This document shows positions 24,696 to 33,976 of a DNA stretch of 64,000 nt, one piece after another. This DNA is from Lacrimispora algidixylanolytica (GTDB lineage: Bacteria; Bacillota; Clostridia; Lachnospirales; Lachnospiraceae). The position numbers were made by a program, and so were the translations under genes. The DNA lies in contig NZ_MCIA01000001.1 of assembly GCF_003609635.1 (NCBI RefSeq), positions 470,906-534,905 on the forward strand. Direction: 5' to 3'. Each line of letters starts with the position of its first letter. The first letter of the stretch is position 1. The notes beneath the pieces were generated by a model, which made no database searches, had not been told where the DNA came from, and saw nothing but the letters and a program-made list of their open reading frames with translations.

Positions 24696-25142
24696 ATGAA
24701 ACGGATATTCATAGACGCAGCCAAATGCGATGGCTGCAAGAATTGTTTTATAGCATGTATGCAGGCACACCGGACAGATGGAGGCTCTATTTACAACTTA
24801 AATCTTTCAGATCCTCAGCACGAATCCCGCAATCACATTGAAAAAGGCGGCCCCGGAGGCTACACTCCTATTTTTTGCCGTCACTGTGATCAGCCGGAAT
24901 GCGTGATATCCTGTATGAGCGGAGCGCTTAAAAAAGATAAGGATACCGGGCTTGTTCTCTATGATGAGTCCGCATGCGGGTCCTGCTTTATGTGTGTCAT
25001 GAACTGCCCATACGGAGTGTTAAAGGCAGATACCAACACAAAAACCAAGGTGATTAAGTGTGATTTCTGCGCGGACCATGGATTTTCACCAAGCTGCGTA
25101 AAATCATGTCCAACCGGAGCAATCTATGTGGAGGAGGTGTAA
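24696..25142 (+). CDS. cooF: CooF-like ferredoxin with four [4Fe-4S] sites
   Basis: 148 aa. Four Cys groups are visible: CDGCKNCFIAC, CRHCDQPECVISC, CGSCFMCVMNC and CDFCADHGFSPSCVKSC. This matches the HycB/CooF group of polyferredoxins that carry electrons between a catalytic subunit and a partner oxidoreductase. It begins 11 bp after cooS behind AGGAGGGTGGCAT and ends 2 bp before the start of the flavin oxidoreductase, so all three should form one electron-transfer chain. Confidence 0.9.
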   Translation: MKRIFIDAAKCDGCKNCFIACMQAHRTDGGSIYNLNLSDPQHESRNHIEKGGPGGYTPIFCRHCDQPECVISCMSGALKKDKDTGLVLYDESACGSCFMCVMNCPYGVLKADTNTKTKVIKCDFCADHGFSPSCVKSCPTGAIYVEEV

Positions 25143-25144
25143 GT

Positions 25145-26374
25145 ATGACACATGTAATCATTGGTGTAGGCGCTGCTGGAATCAGTGCAGCGAAAACCAT
25201 CAGGGAGCTGGAGGCGGATGCTAGAATCATTATGATATCGCCAGATGAAACGGTGCATTCCCGTTGTATGCTTCATAAGTATTTAAGCCATGAACGGGAT
25301 GAAAAAACTCTTTCCTTTGTTCCAGAAGACTTTTTTGATCGTTCCCGTATCACCTGGATCAAGAAAAAGGCAGTTGCCATTGATACCAAGAATCAGGAAG
25401 TAGGCCTTGAGGATGCGTCTAAGATCCCTTACGACCTCCTCCTTATTGCCACTGGTGCGGACAGCATCATTCCTCCTATTATGAATTTCAGAGAGGCGAA
25501 AAATGTATTCGGACTTCGTCATCTATCCGATGCCAAAAAGATCAGATCGTTTGCAGAGAAATCACAGCGGATTTTAGTTGTGGGTTCCGGTCTTGTTGGT
25601 ATGGATGCCGCTTATGCGTTTCTGGAGCAAGGAAAGGACGTAACCGTGCTGGAAATGGCAGACAGGATTCTTCCAAAACAGCTCGATGAAACGGCTGGAA
25701 ATACATATCAGAACTTGTTTGAACAACACGGCTGTAAGTTCATTCTTGGGAGAAAAACAGTGTTAAGCACCATGCCTGAAACCGATGAGATCACTTCTGT
25801 CATGCTTGATGACGGTTCTCTCATTGAGTGTGATATGGTGGTGGTGGCTGCGGGTGTCAGCCCTTCTGTGGCATGTATTGGTGACAGCGACATTGCAGTG
25901 GATCGTTTTATTCAAGTAGACGATTGCTTAAAGACCTCATGCGACCATGTATATGCCGCTGGAGATGTGAATGGAATTGCCGGAATCTGGCCAAATGCCA
26001 TGAAGCAAGGAAAGACTGCCGGGTATAACATGTGCGGCAATCGAATGCTTTACGAAGATAAATACGGCATGAAAAACACCATGAACTTCTATGGCCTTAC
26101 TACCCTGTCCCTGGGCGATGGGATTGCCTTAGAAGGGGATAAGGTCATCATTCGTGAAGATTCCAAAAGCTATAAAAAGGCCATTCTTCGTAACGGCTGT
26201 TTAAAGAGCATTTTAATTCAGGGTGACATTGACTATACCGGCATCTATCAGTACCTGATTAAAAATGATATTTGCCTGGATGGGGTAAAGACCGAAGTGT
26301 TCCATCTCTCTTTTGCAGACTTTTATGGAATCGATCAGGCCGGACAGTTTACCTACCAGATGGCAGGAATTTAA
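25145..26374 (+). CDS. FAD/NAD(P)-dependent oxidoreductase of the CODH cluster (FNOR)
   Basis: 409 aa from the ATG at 25145, which follows GGAGGTGTAAGT. FAD motif VIIGVGAAGISAAKTIRE, NAD motif VVGSGLVGMDAAYAFLEQG and the closing YAAGDVNGIAG define the NADH:rubredoxin/nitrite-reductase-like class. In described cooS-cooF-FNOR clusters this flavoprotein links ferredoxin electrons to NAD(P)+, and a role in oxidative-stress defence has been proposed. The rubrerythrins in this window lie far away at 1.3-2.5 kb. It ends the operon, followed by a long hairpin shared with the convergent transporter gene. Confidence 0.88.
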   Translation: MTHVIIGVGAAGISAAKTIRELEADARIIMISPDETVHSRCMLHKYLSHERDEKTLSFVPEDFFDRSRITWIKKKAVAIDTKNQEVGLEDASKIPYDLLLIATGADSIIPPIMNFREAKNVFGLRHLSDAKKIRSFAEKSQRILVVGSGLVGMDAAYAFLEQGKDVTVLEMADRILPKQLDETAGNTYQNLFEQHGCKFILGRKTVLSTMPETDEITSVMLDDGSLIECDMVVVAAGVSPSVACIGDSDIAVDRFIQVDDCLKTSCDHVYAAGDVNGIAGIWPNAMKQGKTAGYNMCGNRMLYEDKYGMKNTMNFYGLTTLSLGDGIALEGDKVIIREDSKSYKKAILRNGCLKSILIQGDIDYTGIYQYLIKNDICLDGVKTEVFHLSFADFYGIDQAGQFTYQMAGI

Positions 26375-26379
26375 ATGAG

Positions 26380-26447
26380 AAACGGTACCCCAATAGGAAG
26401 CCACAGTCACAGAAAAAAAGGCTGCGTTTCACTATTAGGGTACCGTT
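26380..26447. terminator. Convergent terminator hairpin between FNOR and the Nramp gene
   Basis: A 17-bp inverted repeat (26380-26396 with 26431-26447, core ACGGTACCC) pairs fully as minus-strand RNA with one G-U and has one mismatch on the plus strand. It lies in the 119-bp gap between two convergent genes. Confidence 0.7.
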
Positions 26448-26493
26448 TATCATTTCTTATACCATCTATCAGATGTATTTTAGTTCCAACCCT

Positions 26494-27759
26494 TTATCCT
26501 TTTATCATACTGACGAGCAGCATTATATTCAGAATCGTCAGTATGATACCAATGAGAATCAAGGCCATTTTATGTTTGAGTGAATTTTTATATTTTCCCA
26601 TAACCCGTTCCGAAGAGGTTAAATAAATCTGCAAGAATACAGTGATTGGAAGCTGAATACTTAAAAACATCTGGCTATAGATTAATCCTTTCAATGGATC
26701 TGTTATTAAAAAGATCAAAAGAGTTGCAGATACTAAAATCCCAATCACTCCAAACTTTGTATGGGGATCCTTTGGATCATAAGGCTCATCAAACATTCCT
26801 GCAATTATTGAGCCTCCGGCCATGCCTGCCGTAGTCGTCGATGCAATTCCGGAAAATAATAAGGCCCCGGCAAAAATCAGAGCTGCTCCCTTTCCTGCCA
26901 ACGGCTCCAGCATGGTTGCCGCCTGGCCTAGTTCCGTTATGTGTATTCCTTTATTAAAAAAGGTGGTGGCAGCCAATATGATCATAGCACTGTTGATTGC
27001 CCAGCCAATCAGCATGGAAAACAGGGTATCCGCAAACTCATATTTCAGCTGTAATTTTTTTACTGATTCATCTTCAAGGTTCCACTGTCTGCTCTGAATG
27101 ATTTCCGAGTGCAGAAATAAATTGTGGGGCATAACTACAGCCCCTAAAACAGACATGATTATGAGCATGGAGCCCTGAGGGATGTCAATCGTCGTCCAAC
27201 CGGCAACCGCATGATTAAAATCCACATGAACCAGACTCAATTCATATATAAATGACAAACCTATGATGGAAACAAAACCTATGATCCACTTTTCCAGCTT
27301 CTGATAGGAATTTGTAAAAAGCATCCATAATATTAGAACCAATATCATGACCGAGGCCAATTTAACAGGTATCTTAAATAAAAGATTAAGAGCAATGGCA
27401 CCACCAAGTATTTCTGCAAGCGCCGTTGAAATTGCAGCCAAAACTGCTGTTGATAAAACGATTTTTGACAGCCAGGGCTTTAGATTCTTATTTGCAGATT
27501 CCGCTAAGCAATCACCGGTCACAATCCCAAGGTGAGCCACATTATGCTGAAGGATAATTAACATAATTGTTGATAACGTTACCATCCAGAGAAGCTTGTA
27601 TCCATATTCAGAACCTGCAGCAATATTAGAAGCCCAGTTACCAGGATCAATAAACCCTACTGTTACTAACAGCCCCGGACCGACATAATGAAGCAATTCT
27701 TTTAATCCAAGCTGTGGATTATGACCTTTTCTATTCTCTTTTCTATTTGTATTCTCCAT
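26494..27759 (-). CDS. Nramp-family divalent metal transporter (MntH-like)
   Basis: 421 aa, about eleven membrane helices. The metal-binding motif in helix 1 is present (GFIDPGNWASNIAAG), and helix 6 has MPHNLFLHS. Nramp proteins import Mn2+ or Fe2+ with protons; Mn2+ is the usual bacterial substrate. It is a single gene on the minus strand, transcribed divergently from the GntR gene at 28369. An inverted repeat 126 bp upstream (GTTAG-N6-CTAAC) could be a metal-regulator site. Start ATG at 27759 follows AAGGAGGATTTAATA. Confidence 0.9.
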   Translation of the reverse strand: MENTNRKENRKGHNPQLGLKELLHYVGPGLLVTVGFIDPGNWASNIAAGSEYGYKLLWMVTLSTIMLIILQHNVAHLGIVTGDCLAESANKNLKPWLSKIVLSTAVLAAISTALAEILGGAIALNLLFKIPVKLASVMILVLILWMLFTNSYQKLEKWIIGFVSIIGLSFIYELSLVHVDFNHAVAGWTTIDIPQGSMLIIMSVLGAVVMPHNLFLHSEIIQSRQWNLEDESVKKLQLKYEFADTLFSMLIGWAINSAMIILAATTFFNKGIHITELGQAATMLEPLAGKGAALIFAGALLFSGIASTTTAGMAGGSIIAGMFDEPYDPKDPHTKFGVIGILVSATLLIFLITDPLKGLIYSQMFLSIQLPITVFLQIYLTSSERVMGKYKNSLKHKMALILIGIILTILNIMLLVSMIKG

Positions 27760-28368
27760 TATTAAATCCTCCTTCTATGTTTTTTCTATTACAGCAAACC
27801 CGATCTCATATATTCTATAATTTTTCATACCCTTACAGAATAAATCTATTTTTTCAAAAAAGAAAGAGTTAATTATGTTTTTTAGTTAGTTATTGCTAAC
27901 CAGTTTGTGTCACATTCTATAATTAATACTATTTTTCCTAATTTGCTCTGGTCTTATGTAAGTTAGTCCTTCAAACAGATTATAAAATATATAAAATTAG
28001 GGATAGAATTCCACATTTTATCCTGATTTTTTTAAACTTATTTAAAGATTTTATTGATATAGATATCAAGTTTACTCATAAACTAAATCCTTCCCCAATT
28101 GGTAAAAGATTAAAAACATACCAATTGGTATGATCTATTATCAAAGGTATGATGAATTTTACTTAAAAAATGTACATTTTGCACAATATAAACTGAAAAC
28201 ATTGTAATATAATAATAAAAATCAGAATAAACGTGAAAATGATATTTACATACATCATATGTTATGCTAGTCTATGGATAGATGCAAGGACAAAACTACT
28301 AAATTAATTACAAAAAACTTAATATTTATATGCATTTTATCTATTGAATAATAAAAAAGGAGTAGGGC
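27760..28368. other. 609-bp AT-rich intergenic region between divergent genes
   Basis: No coding signal was found on either strand. Two regulator-like sites are present: GTTAG-TTATTG-CTAAC at 27885-27900 toward the Nramp gene, and two CCAATTGG palindromes at 28095-28102 and 28118-28131 toward the GntR gene. I see no Mn-sensing riboswitch. Confidence 0.6.
28095..28131 (+). promoter_or_regulatory. Pair of CCAATTGG palindromes, candidate GntR operators
   Basis: CCAATTGG lies at 28095-28102 and the longer perfect palindrome ATACCAATTGGTAT at 28118-28131. Their centres are 26 bp apart. FadR/GntR regulators often bind short palindromes of this kind upstream of their own operon. Confidence 0.45.
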
Positions 28369-29076
28369 ATGCGTAGAAATTCAAATGAGTTGCAAAATAT
28401 TGATGTACTTCCTATGGCGACTGCACAAAAGGTAAAAACAATGATTATACAACGGGAAATGAAACCCGGCGACCGACTTCCTACGGAAAAGGAGCTGACC
28501 GTACTGTTTGGGGTGAGCCGGTCTACCTTAAGAGAAGCTATGAAGTTTTTAAGAGCAGAAAATGTTGTAGTCATACGTCAGGGAAGTGGAACTTTTGTCA
28601 GTGCGGGAACGGGAATTGGAGAAGATCCTCTGGGACTGCATTTTACGGATCAGAGATATTTATTAAAGAACCTTTTTGAAACACGTATGCTCATTGAACC
28701 ACAGATTGCTGGTCTGGCCGTGCAGAGAGCTACGCCTTCGGATATAAAGAATCTTGAGAGACTGGTCGCGGAAATGGATCAGATTCAAATTAACAGCACT
28801 TCTACGGCGGAGATGGATATTCAATTCCATACGGCTGTTGCTGAATGTACTCATAATGAAGTATTGATTCGGGTGGTTCCTATTATTAATGAATCCATCC
28901 GGCGCAGTCATGTGGAAACCCATAATGACCTGGAGAGCTTTAAGCGGGCAAAACGAAGCCACAGGGGTATCTATAAAGCAATAGCCAGCGGCAACTATAT
29001 GGAAGCTAAATTTCTGGCAGAAAGGCATGTATGGGAAACTTTAAATGATGTAAGGGAGAGGGAGGAACCAACATGA
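28369..29076 (+). CDS. GntR-family (FadR/FCD) regulator of the sugar cluster
   Basis: 235 aa. The N-terminal winged HTH has RLPTEKELTVLFGVSRSTLREAM with the wing IRQGSGTFVS. The C-terminal FCD ligand domain (about residues 95-225) has ETRMLIEPQIAGLAVQRA and the metal/ligand His pattern DIQFHTAVAECTHN...RSHRGIYKAI. It overlaps the next gene (solute-binding lipoprotein) by ATGA, so it is the first gene of the operon and probably represses it until a sugar or sugar acid binds. Ribosome binding site AAAAAGGAGTAGGGC. Confidence 0.93.
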   Translation: MRRNSNELQNIDVLPMATAQKVKTMIIQREMKPGDRLPTEKELTVLFGVSRSTLREAMKFLRAENVVVIRQGSGTFVSAGTGIGEDPLGLHFTDQRYLLKNLFETRMLIEPQIAGLAVQRATPSDIKNLERLVAEMDQIQINSTSTAEMDIQFHTAVAECTHNEVLIRVVPIINESIRRSHVETHNDLESFKRAKRSHRGIYKAIASGNYMEAKFLAERHVWETLNDVREREEPT

Positions 29077-30428
29077 AACAAAGATTACTTGGTAAGAAAA
29101 CAATGGCAATTGCCATGGCGGCTCTTATGGCGGCTGGAACAATGACAGGCTGTTCTGCGGGGGGCAAGGAGAACACAGAGACAGCAGAGACAACGAAGAA
29201 AGAGACGACAGGGGCAGTTACAGCCACCTCCACAGCAAAGGACGGACAGGCATCTACGGGCGAAATAAAACCGTGTACCATTAAATTCCGCTACTGGGCA
29301 GATAATACGGATTATTCCCAGCTCATGCAGGATATCATCAAGAAATTCAACGCAGAAAACGGAAAAGGTATTACGGTAGTTGGGGAAGAAACCCCGTGGG
29401 ATGGAGGTGCTTATTCCGAAAATCTGTTTAATGCCAAGATGGGCGGGGGAGATATCGACTGCGCAACCTGGAAGTTAACTTCCACGCCATTATTTGTTAA
29501 CAATGATCTCTTAGCTGATTTAACACCTTTCATTGATGCCTGGGACAAAAAATCTGATATTGATGAAAATATTTATAACATTATGGTAGAGGCTGGAGAC
29601 ATGGAACGAGTCTATGTAATGCCATGGAATATCCAGGTTCTGTATGTATATTACAGGCCATCTATCTTCAAAAAGGCAGGAATTGAGGTACCTAAGACCT
29701 ACGAAGAATTTTTAGAGGCAATCGAAAAATGCACCATGGATACAAACGGAGACGGAAAGACCGACGTATACGGCTTTGGTATGAGAGGTGCAAAGGGAGG
29801 CCAGGAACCATGGGGCAGTTTTGTCAATGGACGGGGAGGAAGTTTTAAGGATTTAACCACTCCGGAAGCAGTACAGGGGATGCAGGATTTTGTTGATGTT
29901 TATAAAAAAGGCTATGTACCTCCTACAGCAATCAGTGACGGATTTAGTGAAATCATTGCTAATTTCAAGTCCGGGCTTACTGCAATGACCATTCACCATA
30001 CTGGATCCAGCAAGGATATGGAAAAGGTATTTGGAGACGATGTATCTGCTTTCCCATTCCCGACAGGCAAGGGACAGTGGACCTCAATGGGAGATACGGA
30101 AACCGTTATATTTAACTCCTGTGAGAACAAAGCGGCTGCTTTTGAGTGGGTATCCTATCTAGCGGCAGGAGAAGGTCAGAAAATGTGGTGTGAGGGAACT
30201 GGAAATGTTCCTGTAAGCAAGAGTATTCAGGCATCTGATTTCTTCCAGAATAACCGTTTTATGAAAGCCTCAATTGATGGACAGGGTTATGCAGGTATTG
30301 TTCCGATTCTTGATACCACAACAGAATGGATTTCCAGTCTTTGGCCGAATACCGTTTCTCAGGCGCTGACCGGAAGCATTACCCCCGAACAGTGCATGAG
30401 GACCCTTCAGGATGGACTTTATCAATAG
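29073..30428 (+). CDS. Extracellular sugar-binding lipoprotein of an ABC importer
   Basis: 451 aa. The lipoprotein signal MKQRLLGKKTMAIAMAAL leads to a lipobox AGTMTGC with Cys near residue 27. A Thr/Glu-rich linker and the family-1 solute-binding fold follow (IKFRYWADNTDY, GDIDCATWKLTSTPLFVNNDLLADL, then TWELS-like ETVIFNSCENKAAAFEWV). It captures a carbohydrate outside the cell for the two permeases behind it. The substrate is unknown; pentose-phosphate enzymes downstream suggest a pentose, pentitol or related sugar. Confidence 0.93.
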   Translation: MKQRLLGKKTMAIAMAALMAAGTMTGCSAGGKENTETAETTKKETTGAVTATSTAKDGQASTGEIKPCTIKFRYWADNTDYSQLMQDIIKKFNAENGKGITVVGEETPWDGGAYSENLFNAKMGGGDIDCATWKLTSTPLFVNNDLLADLTPFIDAWDKKSDIDENIYNIMVEAGDMERVYVMPWNIQVLYVYYRPSIFKKAGIEVPKTYEEFLEAIEKCTMDTNGDGKTDVYGFGMRGAKGGQEPWGSFVNGRGGSFKDLTTPEAVQGMQDFVDVYKKGYVPPTAISDGFSEIIANFKSGLTAMTIHHTGSSKDMEKVFGDDVSAFPFPTGKGQWTSMGDTETVIFNSCENKAAAFEWVSYLAAGEGQKMWCEGTGNVPVSKSIQASDFFQNNRFMKASIDGQGYAGIVPILDTTTEWISSLWPNTVSQALTGSITPEQCMRTLQDGLYQ

Positions 30429-30488
30429 ATAACTTATATGTCAGGGCTGCTTCCTATGCAGCCCCATCCATTTAGGAGGAAAATACGA

Positions 30489-31361
30489 ATGGTTAAGAAA
30501 CGAACAATATGGCCGTATGTATTAGTTGCTCCGGCTGTGTTTATTATCCTGTGCGTCGTGTTTATACCGGTTATCAATGCAATTATTATGAGCTTTCAGA
30601 ACTATGATCTTAGAAGACCCAAGGAGATTGCATTTAACGGATTTTCCAATTATGCGGCAGCATGCAGGGATCCGCTCTTCTGGGGTTCTCTCACCCGGAC
30701 CATAATCTGGGTGGTATGTGGTGTGGGCTTTCAATTTCTGTTCGGCTTTATTCTGGCCCTTCTTTTAAATAAGGAGTTTAAGGGGAGGGGAGTAGTACGG
30801 GCAGTCAGCATGATCCCCTGGGTTACACCAGGCGTTTTAATCGGGTTAATGTGGAGATGGATCTATGACGGTAACTTTGGCGTATTAAACGACCTGCTGT
30901 TAAAAGTCCATTTCATTACCGATAAAATACCCTTTCTTTCTCAGGTGACAACCGCGTTTCCAAGTGTCATTGTGACGATTATCTGGCAGGGAATTCCGTT
31001 TTTTGCACTCATGCTTCTGGCAGCTTTACAGGGAGTATCGACAGATATTTACGAGGCATCAGACATTGATGGGGCGTCAGCCTGGCAGAAACTTATTTTA
31101 ATAACCATTCCTTCCATTAAAAATACTATTTTTGTAACGGCGCTGCTTCGTATCATCTGGGTTGCCAATTCTGTAGATGTGATTTTTAATATGACAGAAG
31201 GCGGACCAGCCTATTCTACTCAGACGCTCAGTGTTTATATTTTCAATAAGGGAAATGCGTTGAATCTGGGTTATGCATCCGCAATGGCATTATTAATGGC
31301 AGTACTACTGTTATTTGTGGCAGTACCGTATCTGAAAATGAATTTTAAAGAGGAGGTATAA
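30489..31361 (+). CDS. Sugar ABC transporter permease (MalF-like)
   Basis: 290 aa from the ATG at 30489, which follows TTAGGAGGAAAATACGA; an upstream in-frame start lacks such a site. Six membrane helices are present, and the permease EAA loop reads YEASDIDGASAWQKLILITIPSI. It forms the channel together with the next gene. As is common for CUT1 importers in Firmicutes, no ATPase is encoded nearby, so a shared MsmK-type ATPase from elsewhere would be needed. Confidence 0.93.
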   Translation: MVKKRTIWPYVLVAPAVFIILCVVFIPVINAIIMSFQNYDLRRPKEIAFNGFSNYAAACRDPLFWGSLTRTIIWVVCGVGFQFLFGFILALLLNKEFKGRGVVRAVSMIPWVTPGVLIGLMWRWIYDGNFGVLNDLLLKVHFITDKIPFLSQVTTAFPSVIVTIIWQGIPFFALMLLAALQGVSTDIYEASDIDGASAWQKLILITIPSIKNTIFVTALLRIIWVANSVDVIFNMTEGGPAYSTQTLSVYIFNKGNALNLGYASAMALLMAVLLLFVAVPYLKMNFKEEV

Positions 31362-31365
31362 GAAG

Positions 31366-32199
31366 ATGAAGCAAGTGGATATGAAAAAGATATTTTGCGT
31401 TTACCTTCCTCTGATTGTGATTCTGCTTTTTATTCTGTTTCCATTTTATTGGACTCTCATTACATCGGTAAAGCCTGAGGATGAATTATACGGCACGGTA
31501 GTTACCTATTGGCCCAGAGCTTTTACGCTTGAGTCTTACCGGAAGCTTTTTACGACAACGGTGAATTTCTTTGGGGCGATCAAAAACAGCTTTCTTGTGG
31601 CTACTATGACGACCCTGGTATCATTAACAGCATCGACCCTTGCGGCATATGCATTTTCCAGATACCAGTTTGCCGGAAGAAAGATTCTGATGTGTACGTT
31701 CCTCTGCAATAATATGTTTCCAACCGTATTGCTGCTCATTCCGCTGTATTCCATTATGCGTAAGATGGGGCTTTTGTACACACCGACCTCACTGGTTTTA
31801 TCTTATACTACATTTACCATTCCTTTTTCCGTATGGTTATTATTAGGATTTTTAAATGACCTTCCCATGTCCCTTGAGGAAGCAGCCCTGGTAGATGGCT
31901 GCAACAGAGGTGTCGCATTTGTAAGAATCATCCTTCCGATTCTGGGACCATGCTTGGTTGCTACCGGAGTTTATATCTTTATGACATCCTGGAATGAATA
32001 TACATTTGCCGTGATGTTTACCAATGCAGAAACACGTACCATTCCGGTCGCGTTAAAAAGCCTGATCGGACAGCTTGGAGTTCAGTGGGATTTGCTTACA
32101 GCAGGAGGAATTATAACCATCATTCCAGTATGTATTATGTTCTTTTTTGCGCAGAAACGATTAGTGGAAGGCCTGACAGCGGGAGCTGTAAAAGGTTAA
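31366..32199 (+). CDS. Sugar ABC transporter permease (MalG-like)
   Basis: 277 aa with six membrane helices. The EAA loop is SLEEAALVDGCNRGVAFVRI, and the C terminus ends GLTAGAVKG, the usual ending of CUT1 MalG-type permeases. It starts 4 bp after the MalF-like gene and is its partner. The gene for the split transketolase follows after 24 bp behind AAGGAGGAAATATTT. Confidence 0.93.
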   Translation: MKQVDMKKIFCVYLPLIVILLFILFPFYWTLITSVKPEDELYGTVVTYWPRAFTLESYRKLFTTTVNFFGAIKNSFLVATMTTLVSLTASTLAAYAFSRYQFAGRKILMCTFLCNNMFPTVLLLIPLYSIMRKMGLLYTPTSLVLSYTTFTIPFSVWLLLGFLNDLPMSLEEAALVDGCNRGVAFVRIILPILGPCLVATGVYIFMTSWNEYTFAVMFTNAETRTIPVALKSLIGQLGVQWDLLTAGGIITIIPVCIMFFFAQKRLVEGLTAGAVKG

Positions 32200-32223
32200 G
32201 CCGATAATAAGGAGGAAATATTT

Positions 32224-33024
32224 ATGCAGTACGATTTGAAAGCAAAGGAATTGAGGGCAGAAATACTCAAAATGTTATTTGCCTGTCAGTCAGGGCATCC
32301 AGGAGGTTCCTTATCCTGTGTAGAGATGCTTATGGCGCTCTATTATGAAGTGATGGACGTAGACCCTGAGAATCCGGATAAACAAGACAGGGACCGCCTT
32401 GTATTAAGCAAAGGACATGCTTGCCCAGCATTATATGCAATCCTTGCAGACATCGGTTATTTCCCAATGGAGGATTTGGCAGGACTCAGACAAATTGACA
32501 GTCACCTTCAGGGGCATCCAGACTGTACAAAGACACCGGGAATCGATATGAATACCGGTTCTTTGGGGCAGGGAGCATCTCTTGCAATGGGCATGGCACT
32601 TGCGGCAAAGCACGGAGGGGAGTCTTATAATGTGTACGCAGTTCTTGGGGATGGAGAATGCCAGGAAGGTCTTGTATGGGAAGCTGCAATGGCAGCCGCG
32701 CATTACAAGTTGGATAATTTGACTTTTATGCTGGATTACAACAGGCTTCAGATTGACGGAAGCAACGAAGAAGTAATGGGCCTTGGAGATATCATTAAGA
32801 AATTTGATGCTTTCGGGTTCGAGTGCATGGAAGTTGAAGGACATGATGTCGTTGCTATAACAAAGGCTTTAAAGACTCCGGTATCAGGAAAACCGAAATT
32901 TATCTGTTGCAAAACCATCAAGGGAAAAGGTGTTTCATTTATGGAGAACCAGTATGGCTGGCATGGAAGAGCAATAAATGCAGAAGAATTTGACCAGGCA
33001 ATGAAAGAGCAGGAGGTAGTATAA
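32224..33024 (+). CDS. Transketolase, N-terminal (thiamine diphosphate) subunit
   Basis: 266 aa. SGHPGGSLSCVEML and the thiamine-diphosphate/Mg motif GDGECQEGLVWEA ending at DYNRLQIDG are visible. This is half of a classical transketolase; the other half is the next gene, whose ATG overlaps this stop. Split transketolases are common in Firmicutes and archaea. The pair moves two-carbon ketol units between sugar phosphates. Its place in an inducible import operon implies duty in catabolism of the imported sugar rather than general metabolism. Confidence 0.94.
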   Translation: MQYDLKAKELRAEILKMLFACQSGHPGGSLSCVEMLMALYYEVMDVDPENPDKQDRDRLVLSKGHACPALYAILADIGYFPMEDLAGLRQIDSHLQGHPDCTKTPGIDMNTGSLGQGASLAMGMALAAKHGGESYNVYAVLGDGECQEGLVWEAAMAAAHYKLDNLTFMLDYNRLQIDGSNEEVMGLGDIIKKFDAFGFECMEVEGHDVVAITKALKTPVSGKPKFICCKTIKGKGVSFMENQYGWHGRAINAEEFDQAMKEQEVV

Positions 33025-33953
33025 TGGGAAAGTCTTTGAGAGTTGCTTATGGAGAATCCCTGGTAAAATTAGGGGCAGAAAACGAAAAAGTAGTGGTACT
33101 TGATGCAGATCTTGCACATGCCACCCAGACCTGTATGTTTAAAGAGGAATTTCCAGACCGTTTCTTTAATATGGGAATCGCAGAGGCGAACTTAATGTGT
33201 ACGGCGGCAGGCTTTGCAAATAAAGGATATATCCCTTTTGCAAGTACATTTGCCCTATTCGGTGCAGGCCGCGCCTATGAGCAGATAAGAAATTCCATTT
33301 GCTACACCAATGCAAATGTAAAGTTTGGATTTTCACATTCCGGACTTTCTGTAGGAGAGGACGGAGGAAGCCACCAGTCCATTGAAGATATTGCACTTAT
33401 GAGAGAGATGCCTCATATGACCATTTTTGTACCCTGCGATCCTGCGGAAACAGAGAAAGCGGTCATGGCGGCAGCCGAAATCAACGGACCAGTTTACATC
33501 CGTGTAGCAAGGCCGGTCTGTGATGATATTACTACATCTGATACACCCTTTATTCCAGGAAAAGCCAATGTAATGAAAGAAGGAAATGACTTCTGTATTA
33601 TATCCTGCGGTCTGATGATTCCCGAAGCTTTAAAGGCTGCCAAAGGACTTGAGAAAGAAGGCATACATACTTGCGTTGTGAACATGCATACCATCAAACC
33701 CATTGACAAAGACATCATCTTAAAAATGAATGAAACCTGCAAAGCAATTGTCACACTGGAGGAGCACTCCGTGATCGGTGGCCTTGGATCAGCAGTTGCA
33801 GAGGTTCTGGCAGGTCATAATGGAGCCAGATTCAAAAGTCTGGGGATCCAGGATAAATTCGGAAAATCAGGAAAGCCAGACCAGCTTTTTGAAGCTTATG
33901 GACTAACCGCCGGGCACGTGGTAAAGGCTTGCAGAGAACTTTTAAACTTTTAA
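33024..33953 (+). CDS. Transketolase, C-terminal subunit
   Basis: 309 aa. The pyrimidine-binding domain has DADLAHATQT, FFNMGIAEANLMCTAAG with the catalytic Glu, and HSGLSVGEDGGSHQS. The transketolase C-terminal domain (about residues 185-305) has VVNMHTIKPID and EEHSVIGGLGSAV. It shares one base with the preceding subunit and forms a heteromeric enzyme with it. The operon continues with a cupin and an aldolase. Confidence 0.94.
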   Translation: MGKSLRVAYGESLVKLGAENEKVVVLDADLAHATQTCMFKEEFPDRFFNMGIAEANLMCTAAGFANKGYIPFASTFALFGAGRAYEQIRNSICYTNANVKFGFSHSGLSVGEDGGSHQSIEDIALMREMPHMTIFVPCDPAETEKAVMAAAEINGPVYIRVARPVCDDITTSDTPFIPGKANVMKEGNDFCIISCGLMIPEALKAAKGLEKEGIHTCVVNMHTIKPIDKDIILKMNETCKAIVTLEEHSVIGGLGSAVAEVLAGHNGARFKSLGIQDKFGKSGKPDQLFEAYGLTAGHVVKACRELLNF

Positions 33954-33976
33954 AAAATTGGAGGGTTATAGTAAAA

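Noticed and set aside
27760-28368. Mn-sensing yybP-ykoY riboswitch before the Nramp gene
   Set aside because: The expected paired GC-rich stems and conserved loops could not be found in this AT-rich region.
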